Shown: piece by piece, positions 8,256-19,100 of the stretch | Position numbering within the stretch: position 1 is the stretch's first letter | How the letters are laid out: each line of letters begins with the position of its first letter | Source of the DNA: Cupriavidus pauculus | GTDB lineage: Bacteria; Pseudomonadota; Gammaproteobacteria; Burkholderiales; Burkholderiaceae | Direction: 5' to 3' | Length of the DNA stretch: 64,000 nucleotides | NCBI RefSeq assembly: GCF_008693385.1 | Contig: NZ_CP044065.1 | Location: 3,591,001-3,655,000, forward strand | Made by a program: the position numbers and the translations under genes | The notes under the pieces: model-generated | The model's database searches: none | What the model was told of the DNA's origin: nothing | Seen by the model: only the letters and a program-made list of their open reading frames with translations

Positions 8256-8791
8256 GCCGGCGCCTTGCCCTGCGCCGCATCGAGTTCGCGCCACGCCAGA
8301 TACAGGCGGGTGTCGAACTCGAGCTGATGGTAGTGCGGCTCCATATGTTCGCAGAGCCGGTAGAACGCCTTGTTGTGATCGCTCTCCTTCAGGTGAGCGA
8401 GTTCATGCACGACGATCATGCGCAGGAATTCCGGCGGCGCGTCCTTGAACAGCGACGCCACGCGGATTTCCTTCTTGGCTTTCAGCTTGCCGCCCTGCAC
8501 GCGGGAGATCGCGGTATGCAGGCCGAGCGCATGCTGCGCGGTATCGAGCCGCGCGTCATAGCCCACCTTGTGCAGCGGCGGCGCGCTGCGCAGGTATTCC
8601 TGCTTCAGCTCGGTGGTGTAGTCGTAGAGCGCGCGGTCCGTCTGCACGGTATGCCGCTGCGGATACCGCCGCGCAATATGCTCGCCGAGCTTGCCGGCAG
8701 CCATCATCGCGCGCACCTGGTCGAGCACGTTCGCCGGGTATCCCCCCAGAAAACGCATCGGATCTTTCGCGGTCAGGCGCCAGCTTTCCAT
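8240..8791 (-). CDS. YgjP-like zinc metallopeptidase domain protein
   Basis: A 183-residue protein with a zincin active site VVHELAHLKESDH (HELAH at residues 129-133, third ligand likely His139), in the arrangement of the YgjP/WLM-like M48-type family. The domain covers most of the protein, and there is no signal peptide or membrane segment, so it is probably cytoplasmic. The family's physiological substrate is not well known. The gene is followed upstream, on the same strand and 17 bp away, by a small cysteine-rich gene, suggesting a two-gene transcript running 9029 to 8240. It overlaps the end of the GH114 gene by 16 bp tail to tail. Confidence 0.82.
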   Translation of the reverse strand: MESWRLTAKDPMRFLGGYPANVLDQVRAMMAAGKLGEHIARRYPQRHTVQTDRALYDYTTELKQEYLRSAPPLHKVGYDARLDTAQHALGLHTAISRVQGGKLKAKKEIRVASLFKDAPPEFLRMIVVHELAHLKESDHNKAFYRLCEHMEPHYHQLEFDTRLYLAWRELDAAQGKAPAQSQL

Positions 8792-8807
8792 GACGTACGG
8801 CTACCGT

Positions 8808-9029
8808 TCAGTGGTGGTGATGATGGTGGTGCATCCAGCTGTTGTCGAACGAGTTCACGAACGACTCGACGGCATCCTTGTCGCCGGTGGCGTGGCGCAT
8901 CAGCTCGCCGCACTTGCAGAAGCCCTGATAGGGCGTGATATGCGAGCAGGCGGAGGTTTTTTGCAGGTACAGCGTGACGGGCTTCGTGCACTTCTTGCAC
9001 TTGAACTTCAGGGTCAGGGCGGGCTTCAT
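8808..9029 (-). CDS. Small Cys-rich protein with a natural C-terminal His7 tail
   Basis: A 73-residue protein starting [14 protein letters not shown]. Cysteines at 11, 14, 28, 38 and 40 form CxxC and CxC pairs suggestive of a zinc-ribbon-like metal site. The last eight residues are Met followed by seven His before TGA, encoded by mixed CAC and CAT codons, so this is genomic and not a vector tag. I start it at the ATG at 9029; the frame runs further up, but that part lacks similarity and overlaps the ettA promoter. A TACAAT-like -10 hexamer reads on this strand at 9076-9071. It precedes the metallopeptidase gene. Function is unknown; metal binding or delivery is a reasonable guess. Confidence 0.7.
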   Translation of the reverse strand: MKPALTLKFKCKKCTKPVTLYLQKTSACSHITPYQGFCKCGELMRHATGDKDAVESFVNSFDNSWMHHHHHHH

Positions 9030-9163
9030 CGGGCGTGTGGTGGCAATGCGGATCGGAATCCGAGGGCCGTATTGTAATGGGGGCGGGCGATCGCCGATGC
9101 AAGGGCGCTTCACGGTCCGCCTGCTACACTTCGCCCATCGCAATTCCACCCAATACCGCTGCC

Positions 9164-10831
9164 ATGGCTCAGTACGTTTTCACCATGAATCGCGTGGGCA
9201 AGATCGTTCCGCCCAAGCGTCACATTCTCAAGGACATCTCGCTGTCGTTCTTTCCGGGCGCCAAGATCGGCGTGCTGGGCCTGAACGGCTCGGGCAAGTC
9301 CACGCTGCTGAAGATCATGGCGGGCCTCGATCAGGAGATCGAGGGCGAAGCCACGCCGATGCCGAACCTCAATATCGGCTATCTGTCGCAGGAGCCCGAG
9401 CTCGATCCCGAGCAGACCGTGCGCGAGTCCGTGGAAGCGGCGCTCGGCGGCGTGTTCGAGGCACGCAAGAAGCTCGACGAGATCTACGCCGCGTATGCCG
9501 AGCCCGATGCGGACTTCGACGCGTTGGCCGCCGAGCAGGCCAAGTACGAGGCGATCCTGTCGGCCAGCGACGGCAACAATGCCGAACTGCAGCTCGATAT
9601 CGCGGCCGATGCGCTGCGCCTGCCGGCGTGGGATGCCAAGGTCGGCAACCTGTCCGGCGGTGAAAAGCGCCGTGTCGCGCTGTGCCGCTTGCTGCTGTCG
9701 CGCCCCGACATGCTGCTGCTCGACGAACCGACCAACCACCTGGATGCGGAATCGGTCGATTGGCTCGAGCAGTTCCTTACGCGCTTCCCGGGTACCGTGG
9801 TGGCCGTGACCCACGATCGCTACTTCCTCGACAACGCGGCCGAGTGGATTCTCGAACTCGACCGTGGCCATGGCATTCCCTGGAAGGGCAACTACAGCTC
9901 GTGGCTGGACCAGAAGGAAAATCGCCTGAAGCAGGAAGAGGCAAGCGAGTCCGCGCGCCAGAAGGCACTGCAGAAGGAACTGGAGTGGGTGCGCCAGAAC
10001 CCGAAGGGCCGTCAGGCCAAGTCGAAGGCGCGTCTCGCGCGGTTCGACGAACTGAACAGCCAGGAATACCAGAAGCGCAACGAGACGCAGGAAATCTTTA
10101 TCCCGGTGGGCGAGCGCCTGGGTAACGAGGTCATCGAGTTCGACGGCGTGAGCAAGGCCTATGGCGACCGCCTGCTGATCGACAACCTGAGCTTCAAGGT
10201 GCCGCCGGGCGCCATCGTCGGCATCATCGGCCCGAACGGCGCCGGCAAGTCGACGTTCTTCCGCATGATCACGGGCAAGGAAACGCCGGATAGCGGCGAG
10301 ATCAAGATCGGGCCGACCGTGAAGCTCGCGTACGTGGACCAGAGCCGCGATGCGCTCGATGGCACCAAGACCGTGTTCGAGGAAATCTCGGGCGGCGCGG
10401 ACGTGCTGACCGTGGGCCGCTACGAAACGCCGTCGCGCGCCTATATCGGCCGCTTCAACTTCAAGGGCGGCGACCAGCAGAAGCAGGTGGGCACGCTGTC
10501 GGGCGGCGAGCGCGGCCGTCTGCATATGGCCAAGACGCTGATCGCGGGCGGCAACGTGCTGCTGCTGGATGAACCGTCGAACGACCTCGACGTGGAAACG
10601 CTGCGCGCGCTGGAAGATGCGCTGCTCGAGTTCGCGGGCTGCGTGATGGTCATCTCCCACGATCGCTGGTTCCTCGATCGTATCGCCACGCACATCCTCG
10701 CGTTCGAAGGCGATTCGCACGTGGAGTTCTTCGCGGGCAACTATCAGGAGTACGAGGCGGACAAGAAGCGCCGCCTTGGCGAAGAGGCCGCGAAGCCGAA
10801 GCGTATCCGCTACAAGCCCATCACGCGTTGA
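9164..10831 (+). CDS. ettA: Energy-dependent translational throttle protein EttA (ABC-F)
   Basis: The 555-residue product equals the length of E. coli EttA. It has two ABC domains in tandem without membrane segments: Walker [10 protein letters not shown] (39-47) with signature [11 protein letters not shown] and DEPTNHLD, then a second Walker [10 protein letters not shown] near 356 with [13 protein letters not shown] and DEPSNDLD. The charged linker between them ([19 protein letters not shown]) is the P-site tRNA interaction motif of ABC-F proteins, and the arm insertion is present in domain one. EttA binds the ribosomal E site and gates entry into elongation according to the ATP/ADP ratio. 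The start is ATG 9164, giving [13 protein letters not shown], the family N-terminus. Confidence 0.96.
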   Translation: MAQYVFTMNRVGKIVPPKRHILKDISLSFFPGAKIGVLGLNGSGKSTLLKIMAGLDQEIEGEATPMPNLNIGYLSQEPELDPEQTVRESVEAALGGVFEARKKLDEIYAAYAEPDADFDALAAEQAKYEAILSASDGNNAELQLDIAADALRLPAWDAKVGNLSGGEKRRVALCRLLLSRPDMLLLDEPTNHLDAESVDWLEQFLTRFPGTVVAVTHDRYFLDNAAEWILELDRGHGIPWKGNYSSWLDQKENRLKQEEASESARQKALQKELEWVRQNPKGRQAKSKARLARFDELNSQEYQKRNETQEIFIPVGERLGNEVIEFDGVSKAYGDRLLIDNLSFKVPPGAIVGIIGPNGAGKSTFFRMITGKETPDSGEIKIGPTVKLAYVDQSRDALDGTKTVFEEISGGADVLTVGRYETPSRAYIGRFNFKGGDQQKQVGTLSGGERGRLHMAKTLIAGGNVLLLDEPSNDLDVETLRALEDALLEFAGCVMVISHDRWFLDRIATHILAFEGDSHVEFFAGNYQEYEADKKRRLGEEAAKPKRIRYKPITR

Positions 10832-10867
10832 AGCGGGTGATCGCTGCGGGCAGCGGCTCGGGCCATT

Positions 10868-12013
10868 TCATTTGGCCGCAACGAGCCGCACCCGGGTGAT
10901 CTCCGATGGGGCGCCGAACCGTTTCGGCGGGCCCCAGTATCCGGTGCCGCGGCTGACGTAGATCCACATCCGCTCATGCCGCCGCAGCCCGTGCACATAC
11001 GGCTGCTGCATCGGGACGAACAGGTTCCATGGCCAGAACTGGCCGCCATGCGTGTGTCCCGACAACTGCAAGTCGAATCCGGCCGCCGCCGCGGCGGGCG
11101 CGCTGCGCGGTTGATGGGCCAGCAGCACGCGTACGGCCGCATCGGCCGGCGCCCCGGTGAGCGCCTGCACAGGGTCGCTCCGATGGCTCGGGATGAACTG
11201 GCCAGCGGTGAAATCCGTCACGCCCCCCAGCACCAGCGACGCGCCGTCGCGCTCCACCACCACATGTTCGTTGAGCAGGACGCGCAGGCCGATGCGCCGA
11301 AGCTCGTCGATCCACGCTTCCGCGCCCGCGTAATACTCATGGTTGCCCGTCACCACGAAGGTGCCGTGACGCGAGGCGAGCCGTCCCAGCGGCGCCGTAT
11401 GCCGCGACAGGTCGCGCACGCTGCCATCGACGAGGTCCCCGGTAATGGCCACCGCATCGGCATCGAGGCCGTTCACGCGATCGACGATGCGGTCGATATA
11501 CGGGCCCTTGATCGTCGGCCCCACGTGAATATCGCTGATCTGCGCGATGGTGAACCCCTGGAGCGCGGCCGGCAGCCCCGCCACGGGTACATCGACCTCG
11601 ACCACCTTCGCGACGCCGCGCGCGTTGAAGAAACCGATCGCGCTGACAACGAGGGCGAGGACGGGGGGCACTACCGCGCTGGTTTCCAGCAAGGCAGGTG
11701 TATGCCATCCAGCCAATAGCGAAACCAGCAGGAAGATGTCGCGCAGGAACGTGAGGACCAGTAGCGACGAGAACAGCCCCATCGCCAGCATGCCGATCCA
11801 GCTGATACGGTCCGCCCAGGGCGGCTCGTAGCGTCGCGCGCGCATGCCCGCGGGCACCAGCAGCGCGGAGATCGCGAGGAAGATCGCAAACGCGACCTTG
11901 ATGGCCATGGGGCCCGGCAGGTCCGGCACGAGCCGGAAGCCGATATAGGAATGCAGCAGGATCGGGGTCAGCGCGGAGAACAGAATCGCGCGGCGCGGAC
12001 GCATGGAGCTCAT
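10868..12013 (-). CDS. Membrane metallophosphoesterase (YaeI/LpxG-like)
   Basis: A 381-residue protein with about four hydrophobic segments in the first 135 residues and a calcineurin-like phosphoesterase domain after that. The metal-binding blocks are in order: SDIHVG, GDLVDG, GNHEYY and SGHTHGGQ. Proteins of this architecture include YaeI and the UDP-diacylglucosamine hydrolases that act at the membrane. The substrate here is not assignable. The gene converges with ettA (36 bp between ends) and is divergent from the repetitive exported protein at 12247, with a 233-bp shared promoter region. Confidence 0.85.
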   Translation of the reverse strand: MSSMRPRRAILFSALTPILLHSYIGFRLVPDLPGPMAIKVAFAIFLAISALLVPAGMRARRYEPPWADRISWIGMLAMGLFSSLLVLTFLRDIFLLVSLLAGWHTPALLETSAVVPPVLALVVSAIGFFNARGVAKVVEVDVPVAGLPAALQGFTIAQISDIHVGPTIKGPYIDRIVDRVNGLDADAVAITGDLVDGSVRDLSRHTAPLGRLASRHGTFVVTGNHEYYAGAEAWIDELRRIGLRVLLNEHVVVERDGASLVLGGVTDFTAGQFIPSHRSDPVQALTGAPADAAVRVLLAHQPRSAPAAAAAGFDLQLSGHTHGGQFWPWNLFVPMQQPYVHGLRRHERMWIYVSRGTGYWGPPKRFGAPSEITRVRLVAAK

Positions 12014-12246
12014 GGTGTTTCCACGAGAGGAGACATCTGGCTGAAATGAGGCCGGATGCGCGCGGCTTCAAGGGCGCGATGCGAAGTCGCCCGCCACGCA
12101 CCCGTCATGCACTGGTTTGGCGCGGATCGCGACCTCCGCGCGCCGATATGCAGGAATTCCGGCGCGTTCTGAAGTTTTTTGTGTCCGATTGTTCCGGAAT
12201 ACGCGCTAATTTAGATTGAGGCACCGATCATGGAGCGCGAACCCGT

Positions 12247-14703
12247 ATGCCACGCATCCGTTACGACTTAGGTCTCGATTTCCGCGCCGCCGCCTGTCTG
12301 GTCGCGGCACTGTGGTGGCTGACGCCGCCGCCCGCCGTGGCGGCGCCGACCGCGTCCAAAGCCGCCGCCGCGCGTGCCTCGCTGCAGTGGCCGCGGCAGT
12401 TCGACGCGGCGGGCCAGCATATCGAGGTCTATCAGCCGCAGATCGAGCGCTGGGAGGGCAATCAGCTTGGCGGCCGCGCGGCGGTCGCGGTGGGACCGAA
12501 GGACGGCGCGCCCACCTATGGCGTGGCCCGGTTCTCGGCCACCGCCGATATCGACAAGCCATCGGGCCTCGTCCAGCTGTCGCAGCTGCGCATCGACAGC
12601 GTGGACGTGCCCACGCGGCCCGATGCCGCCGAGCAGGTGCGGCAGGCGCTGATCGCGCAACTGCCGCCGCAGGGGCTGACCGTGCCGCTCGAGCAGCTGC
12701 AGGCGAGCTATGCCGTGGCGCAGCAGATCGCGCAGGGCCAGCGCGTGGCGGTTCGCAACGATGTGCCGCAGATATTGTTCGCGACCACGCCGACGGTGCT
12801 CGTGCTCGTCGATGGCGATCCGGCCTGGCGCAGGATGGCGGGGAGCCATTACGAGCGCGCGCTCAACAGCCGCGCGCTGCTGCTGCGCGACGAGTCGGGC
12901 GAACTCTTTCTGCAAGCCGCGGGGTACTGGTACCGCTCCGAGTCCGCGGGCGGGGCATGGGAGCCGATGCCGACGCCGCCGGCGTCGCTGCTCGCCGCGG
13001 CCAGCAAGGCCGAGGCACCGAAGCCGGACCCGATGCTGCCCGCCGATGGCCGCAAGCCGCCGTCGGCGCCCGCCGTGCTGCTTGCCACGCGTCCGGCAGA
13101 ACTGATCGTGACGAACGGCGCGCCGCAGATGGCGCCCGTGAACGGCGTGGGACTGCTGACCGTGGCCAATGCCGACCACGCGGTGTTCGTCGACCCGACG
13201 TCGAATCAGTCGTACCTGCTGCTGTCGGGCCGATGGTTTCGCGCGCCGATGCTGACCGGGCCATGGGAGTATGTTCCCGGCGATCAGCTGCCGGCCGACT
13301 TTGCGAAGATCTCGCCGAACGATCCGAAGGCCAACGTGCTGGTGTCGGTGCCGGGCACCCCGCAGGCACGCGAGGCGGAGATCGCCGCGAACATTCCGCA
13401 GACCGCGTCGGTATCGCGCGCGAAGGCGTCGCTGACCGTGGCGTACGACGGCGCGCCGCGCTTCGAGGCGATCGATGGCACGTCGCTGCAATACGCCGCC
13501 AATACCGGCACGCCGGTAATCGATGTGGGCGGGCGTTTCTTCGCGGTGGCCAACGGCATCTGGTTTGCCGCGCCGTCGCCCACGGGACCGTGGAGCGTGG
13601 CCACCGAGGTACCGGCCGCGATCTACGCGATGCCCCCTAGCTCGCCGCTGTACTACGTGACGTACGTGCGCATCTACTCGGTGACGCCCGATGTCGTCGT
13701 GGTCGGCTATACGCCGGGCTATATGGGCGTGGTGGTCGGGCCAGCAGGCACCGTGGTCTATGGCACCGGTTATGTGTACCCGCCCTATGTGGGCACCGTG
13801 TACTACGGCTATCCCCTGACCTATGGCTACGGCGCGGGGTTCGGTATCGGCATGGCCGAAGGGTTTGCGTTCGGGTTTGCGGCCGGTGCGATCTGGGGCG
13901 CGGCCACGCCTTACTGGGGACCTTATTGGGGCGGCGCGTACGGATGGAACTACGTGAACGTGAACCAGGCCAACGTCTATGGCCGATGGGGGCAGGGCAC
14001 GGTCACGCACGCGCAGGGCTGGAACGCGTGGACGGGCACGCAGTGGCGCGGCGCGGCGGCATCGGGCTACAACCCCGCGACGGGCGCGCAGTTTCAGGGG
14101 AGCCGTGGGGCCGCGTTCAATCCGTACTCGGGCAACTACGCGGCGGGGCGGCAGGGCTCATTCTCGAATCCGTCCACGGGCAGCGCGGGCGCGGGGCGCG
14201 GGGGCGTCGTCGGCAATGCGGCGACGGGCGACTATGCGGCCGGCCGTCAGGTGGCGGGCTACAACGCGCAGACCGGACGTATCGGCGCGGCGGAGGCCGG
14301 CGTCACGGGCAACACGCAGACGGGCGCGCAGACGGCGGGCAGTCGCGGCGTGGTCGCGAATCCGAGCAAGGACAACGCGGTGGCCTGGAACAACGGTAAC
14401 GTGTATGCGGGCCACGATGGCAACGTCTATCAACGGACCGACGATGGATGGCAGAAGCACACGTCGAATGGCTGGGAGCCTGTGCAGTCGAATAATGCCA
14501 ACGCCGAATCGACAAGACAGGTCACCAGCGGGCTCGATAGCCAGCAGCATGCGCGGCAGCTCGGCGACCAGCGCACGGCCGGCGCGGCGCAGCAATGGCA
14601 GGGGCGCTTTGGCGGCGCGGGTGCGGGCGGTGGCGGACGCTTTGCAGGGGGCGGCGGCGGTGGACGATTCGGTGGCGGCGGGTTTCACGGCTTTCGCCGC
14701 TAG
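12247..14703 (+). CDS. Large repetitive exported protein, function unknown
   Basis: An 818-residue protein with an N-terminal signal peptide (hydrophobic core ACLVAALWWL, likely cleavage after AVAA). The first half carries three copies, roughly 105 residues apart, of a Trp-aromatic motif of the type GxWFxAPxxxGPW: GYWYRSESAGGAWEPM near 227, GRWFRAPMLTGPWEYV near 328 and GIWFAAPSPTGPWSV near 437. Residues about 470-580 are extremely rich in Tyr, Gly and Val. Residues about 608-705 are degenerate repeats around GYNPATGAQ, AAGRQGSFSNPSTG and similar. The C-terminus is an arginine- and glycine-rich tail (RFGGGG blocks). Similar proteins are annotated in Burkholderiales as carbohydrate-binding family V/XII-like, but no catalytic motif is visible. 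A cell-surface or matrix role is inference. It precedes the RND operon by about 130 bp and is probably a separate unit. Confidence 0.8.
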   Translation: MPRIRYDLGLDFRAAACLVAALWWLTPPPAVAAPTASKAAAARASLQWPRQFDAAGQHIEVYQPQIERWEGNQLGGRAAVAVGPKDGAPTYGVARFSATADIDKPSGLVQLSQLRIDSVDVPTRPDAAEQVRQALIAQLPPQGLTVPLEQLQASYAVAQQIAQGQRVAVRNDVPQILFATTPTVLVLVDGDPAWRRMAGSHYERALNSRALLLRDESGELFLQAAGYWYRSESAGGAWEPMPTPPASLLAAASKAEAPKPDPMLPADGRKPPSAPAVLLATRPAELIVTNGAPQMAPVNGVGLLTVANADHAVFVDPTSNQSYLLLSGRWFRAPMLTGPWEYVPGDQLPADFAKISPNDPKANVLVSVPGTPQAREAEIAANIPQTASVSRAKASLTVAYDGAPRFEAIDGTSLQYAANTGTPVIDVGGRFFAVANGIWFAAPSPTGPWSVATEVPAAIYAMPPSSPLYYVTYVRIYSVTPDVVVVGYTPGYMGVVVGPAGTVVYGTGYVYPPYVGTVYYGYPLTYGYGAGFGIGMAEGFAFGFAAGAIWGAATPYWGPYWGGAYGWNYVNVNQANVYGRWGQGTVTHAQGWNAWTGTQWRGAAASGYNPATGAQFQGSRGAAFNPYSGNYAAGRQGSFSNPSTGSAGAGRGGVVGNAATGDYAAGRQVAGYNAQTGRIGAAEAGVTGNTQTGAQTAGSRGVVANPSKDNAVAWNNGNVYAGHDGNVYQRTDDGWQKHTSNGWEPVQSNNANAESTRQVTSGLDSQQHARQLGDQRTAGAAQQWQGRFGGAGAGGGGRFAGGGGGGRFGGGGFHGFRR

Positions 14704-14835
14704 CTTCGAATCCGCTTAACTCGTCGCCGAAAACTTTGAATGGTCGCGTGGGCGGTGCGGACGTAACCTCGGACAGTGGCGTGGGCAGGGCCGGCGATGA
14801 CCGGATGCCGCGCCGGCAAACGAGGGAGCGGCCAG

Positions 14836-16110
14836 ATGACGCAGCGGGCAACGATGGGGCGAGTCCGATCGACGCCGATGATTGGGCCCAGGCGCGCCAG
14901 CGCGCTGCTCGGCTGCATGGCGTTGTGGATGACCGCCTGCGGCAAGCAGGAACCGCCTCCGGCCGCCGCGCAGGCCGTCCCCGTACAGGTGTTTCAGACA
15001 CGCGCGCAGGATCTTCCCGTGACGTTCGAGTTCGTCGGCCAGACGCAGAGCGACCAGGCCGTGGATGTGCGCGCGCGCGTGTCCGGCTTCCTGATCAAGC
15101 GCAACTACGTGGAAGGCGCGATGGTCAGGGAGAACCAGGTCCTGTTCGAGATCGACCACAAGCCGTTTCAGACCCAGCTCGATGCCGCGCAGGCCCAGCT
15201 GTCGCAGCAGAAGGCACGGCTCGACGTCGCGCGCTCGAACCTCGCGCGCGTAAAGCCGCTCGCGGAGCGCAACGCGCTGTCGCAGAAGGATCTCGACGAT
15301 GCCACGGGGCAGTTTCATTCCGCCGCGGCGGGCGTGGAGCAGGCCACGGCCGAGGTCGAGACGCAGAAGCTCAATCTCTCCTATACCTATGTGCGCTCGC
15401 CCGTCGATGGCGTGTCGAGCTTCGGCGTGCTGCCGGTCGGCGCCTACGTGAGTCCGACCAACAGCCTGCTGACGACGGTGTCCACGCTGACGCCGATGCG
15501 GATCAATTTCAGTATCTCCGAGCCGCAGACACTGGAGTTCCGCGCGCAACAGCAGAACAGGCAGCTGGTGGTGCCGCCGGACCGGCACTACGCGGTGTCG
15601 ATCGTGCTGGCCGATGGCACCGAGTATCCGCACAAGGGCCGCATCACGTTTGCCGACGCCACCTACAACCAGCAGACGGGCACGTTCCTCGTGCGCGCGG
15701 AGATGCCCAATCCGAACAACGAATTGCAGCCCGGGCAGTTCGTGCGCGTGCTGGTCGGCGGGGCCTCGCGGCCCAATGCCATCGTCGTGCCCCAGCGGGC
15801 GGTCATGCATGGGCCGAAGGGCGACCTCGTGTTTATCGTCGACAAGGAGGGCAAGGCTCAGCCACGGCCGGTGACGGTCGGCGAGTTGTCGGGGCCGATG
15901 TGGCGCATTGCGCAGGGGCTCGACGCGGGGGAGACCGTCGTAGTCGATGGGGCGGGCAAGCTCACGGCCGGTGCGCCGGTGCAGGTCACCGGCGAGGCGC
16001 CGCTGGCGGCGGTGGGCGCGGGAAGCGCGCCCGTCGGTGCGGCCTCCGGCGCCATGGCCCCGGCATCGGCGGCACCAGCGTCGGCCGCGCAACCCACGCC
16101 ATCTCGCTGA
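14836..16110 (+). CDS. RND efflux periplasmic adaptor lipoprotein
   Basis: A 424-residue membrane-fusion protein. ATG 14836 is chosen because GAGGGAG lies at ribosome-binding distance and the protein then begins with a signal ending in the lipobox-like WMTAC (MALWMTACGKQEPPP). It has the lipoyl half-motifs (VSGFLIKRNYVEGAMVRENQVLFEID and the return strand LSYTYVRSPVDGVSS), a coiled-coil hairpin between them (AQAQLSQQKARLDVARSNLARV), and the beta-barrel and membrane-proximal domains. It would bridge the inner-membrane pump and the outer-membrane channel. It is the first gene of an operon, with the pump gene 12 bp downstream. The Pro/Ala-rich C-terminal tail is low complexity. Confidence 0.93.
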   Translation: MTQRATMGRVRSTPMIGPRRASALLGCMALWMTACGKQEPPPAAAQAVPVQVFQTRAQDLPVTFEFVGQTQSDQAVDVRARVSGFLIKRNYVEGAMVRENQVLFEIDHKPFQTQLDAAQAQLSQQKARLDVARSNLARVKPLAERNALSQKDLDDATGQFHSAAAGVEQATAEVETQKLNLSYTYVRSPVDGVSSFGVLPVGAYVSPTNSLLTTVSTLTPMRINFSISEPQTLEFRAQQQNRQLVVPPDRHYAVSIVLADGTEYPHKGRITFADATYNQQTGTFLVRAEMPNPNNELQPGQFVRVLVGGASRPNAIVVPQRAVMHGPKGDLVFIVDKEGKAQPRPVTVGELSGPMWRIAQGLDAGETVVVDGAGKLTAGAPVQVTGEAPLAAVGAGSAPVGAASGAMAPASAAPASAAQPTPSR

Positions 16111-16122
16111 GCCCGGACCGCC

Positions 16123-19100
16123 ATGATCTCCGCCTTCTGCGTCCGGCGTCCGATCTTCGCGATCGTGCTGTCGCTGGTCATCGTCATCGGTGGCGGCGTC
16201 GCGATGTTCGCGCTGCCCATCGCACAGTATCCCGATATCACGCCGCCCCAGGTCACCGTCACCGCGACCTACGCGGGCGCGGACTCCGATACCGTGGCCC
16301 AGACCGTCGCCGCGCCGATCGAGACACAGGTCAATGGCGCCGACAACATGATCTACATGCAGTCGACATCGTCGCCCACGGGCTCGATGACGCTGAACGT
16401 GTTCTTCGATATCGGCACCGATCCCGATACCGCGCAGGTGCAGGTGCAGAACCGCGTGAACCTCGCGCTGCCGCAGCTGCCGGACACCGTGCAGAAGACC
16501 GGCATCAACGTGCAGAAGCGCTCGTCGAGCTTTCTGCTGCTGATTGCCGTGCACTCGCCCGACGGTCGCTTCGACCAGCAGTACATCAACAACTATGCGA
16601 ACCTGTACGTGCTCGATGCCATCAAGCGCATCAACGGCGCGAACCAGGCGCAGATCATGGGCTCGGCCGACCTCGCCATGCGCATCTGGCTCAAGCCCGA
16701 TCGCATGGCCGCGCTCAATATCACCGCGCAGGACGTGCAGCGCGCGGTGCAGAGCCAGAACGAGCAGTTCGGCGCGGGTAGCGTGGGGCAGGCGCCGAAC
16801 GCGCGGCCCGTGGAGTTGTCGTTTCCGCTCGTCACGCCGGGGCGCCTGACGTCGCCCGAGCAGTTCGACAACATCATCCTGCGCGCGGACAACGAGGGGG
16901 CCGCCATCGTGCGGCTGCGCGACGTCGGCCGCGCGGAGGTGGGCCAGCAGCTCTACACGCTGCGCTCGTCGCTGAACGGCAAGCCCGCGACGATCATCGC
17001 GGTCTACCAGCAGCCGGGCTCCAACGCGATTCAGGTGGCGAAGGACGTGCGCCGCGCGCTCGACGATATGTCGAAGACGTTCCCGCCGGGCATCGCGTAC
17101 AAGGTGTCGCTCGATACCACCGAGTTCGTGAGCGCGTCCATCGAGGAGGTGGTGCACACGCTGGCGGAAGCCGTGGTGCTGGTCGTGCTCGTGGTGTTCA
17201 TCTTCCTGCAGAACGTGCGGGCAACGGTGATCCCCGTTCTCGCCGTGTTCGTGTCGATCATCGGGACCTTCGCGGGGCTGCTTGCACTCGGATTCTCGAT
17301 CAACCTGCTGACGCTGTTCGCGCTGGTGCTCGCCATCGGGATCGTCGTCGACGATGCCATCGTCGTGGTGGAAAACGTCGAGCGCAATATGGCCGAGTTC
17401 CATCTGTCGCCGCGCGAGGCCACGCTACGCGCGATGGAGGAGGTGACGGGCCCGGTCATCGCCATCGTGCTCGTGCTGTCGGCCGTGTTTATTCCCGTGG
17501 CGTTCGTCTCGGGCACCACGGGGCAGTTGTACCGGCAGTTCGCGCTGACGATCGTCGTCTCGGTCGTCATCTCGGGCTTCTGCGCGCTGACGCTGTCGCC
17601 GGCGCTCGCGGCCATGATCCTCAAGTCCGGCCACCACACACCATGGCGCGGCTTCGTCTGGTTCAACGACAAGTTCGACCGGCTCGTGCACCACTACGGC
17701 AACTGGGTGCGCGGCTTTATGCGGCGCGCGGTGCTCGCATTGCTGATGTTCGCCATCATGCTGCTCGCCGTATGGCAACTGTTCGCGCGCATTCCCACGG
17801 CATTCGTGCCGCCCGAAGATCAGGGCTATCTGCTGGTCGCGGTGATGATGCCGGACTCGGCCAGTCTCGACCGCACCGACAAGGTCACCCAGCAGGTGGC
17901 GGCGATGTTCCGCGAGCATCCGGCGGTGGAAGATGCGTCGGCGCTGTCGGGCTACAGCTTTATCGACAGCCAGTACAAGACCAATGCGGGCACCGTGTTC
18001 GTCGGCCTCAAGAGTTTCAAGCAGCGGGGCACGCGCGATCTGTCCGTGCGCGCGGTCATCGTCTCGCTGATCGGCAAGCTGCGCGCGATTCCGGAGGCCA
18101 TCATCATTCCGGTCAATCCGCCGTCGATACCTGGCCTCGGGTCGCAGGGCGGCTTCGAGTTCTGGATCCAGAATCGCGGCACGGGCAATGCGGCCGAACT
18201 CGAAGGTGTGACGCGCAATTTCATCAAGGCCGCGGCGGCGCATCCGGAGCTTGGGCGATTGACGAGCACGATTCAGGCCGCGTCTCGGCAGATGCGCGTA
18301 GAGGTGGACAAGGAGAAGGCGGAGACGATGGGCGTGCCGATCGCCGATGTCTACGGCACGCTGCAGACGCAGTTCGGTTCGCTGTATGTAAGCCAGTTCT
18401 CGCAGTACAGCCGCGTGTGGCAGGTGATCCTGCAAGCCGAACCGCAATACCGCGCGAACCCCGACGATCTGCAGTTCCTCTATGTGCGGCAGCAGAGCGG
18501 CAAGATGGTGCCCGTCACCGGGCTGCTGAAGACGCGTTACGCGAGCGGGCCCGATCTGCTCTCGCGCTTCAACAACTTCCCGGCAGCAAAGATCACCGGC
18601 GATGCGGCGGCGGGCTACAGCTCGGGACAGGCCCTGGCCGCGATGGAGGCCGTCGCGCGCGAGTCGCTGCCCGCAAGCTACAGCTTCGCGTGGAGCGGCG
18701 AGGCGTTCGAGCAGAAGAAGTCCGGCAATACGACGACGATCGTGTTCGTGTTCGGCATCGTGATGGTGTTCCTGATCCTCGCCGCGCAGTACGAGTCGTG
18801 GTCGCTGCCCATATCGATCCTGAGCGCGGTGCCGTTCGGCATTTTCGGGGCGCTGCTGGCGATCCTGTTGCGCGGGCTGTCCAACGACGTGTACTTCCAG
18901 ATCGGCATGGTGACCCTGATCGGGCTCGCGGCCAAGAACGCCATCCTGATCGTCGAGTTCGCGGTGCTCAAGCAGAAGGAGGGCATGTCGCATGCGGACG
19001 CGGCCGTGGAAGCGGCCAAGCTGCGGCTGCGGCCGATCGTCATGACGTCCCTCGCATTCATTCTTGGCGCGGTGCCGCTGTTTATCGCGGCGGGCGCGGG

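Noticed and set aside
8808..8830. His7 tail as vector contamination
   Set aside because: It is embedded in a continuous chromosomal context with native flanking genes and mixed His codons, not an expression-vector tag.
14716..17403. Antisense open frame of about 895 codons across the RND operon
   Set aside because: It lies over clear adaptor and pump genes, has Arg/His-rich composition typical of GC-rich antisense frames, and shows no domain.
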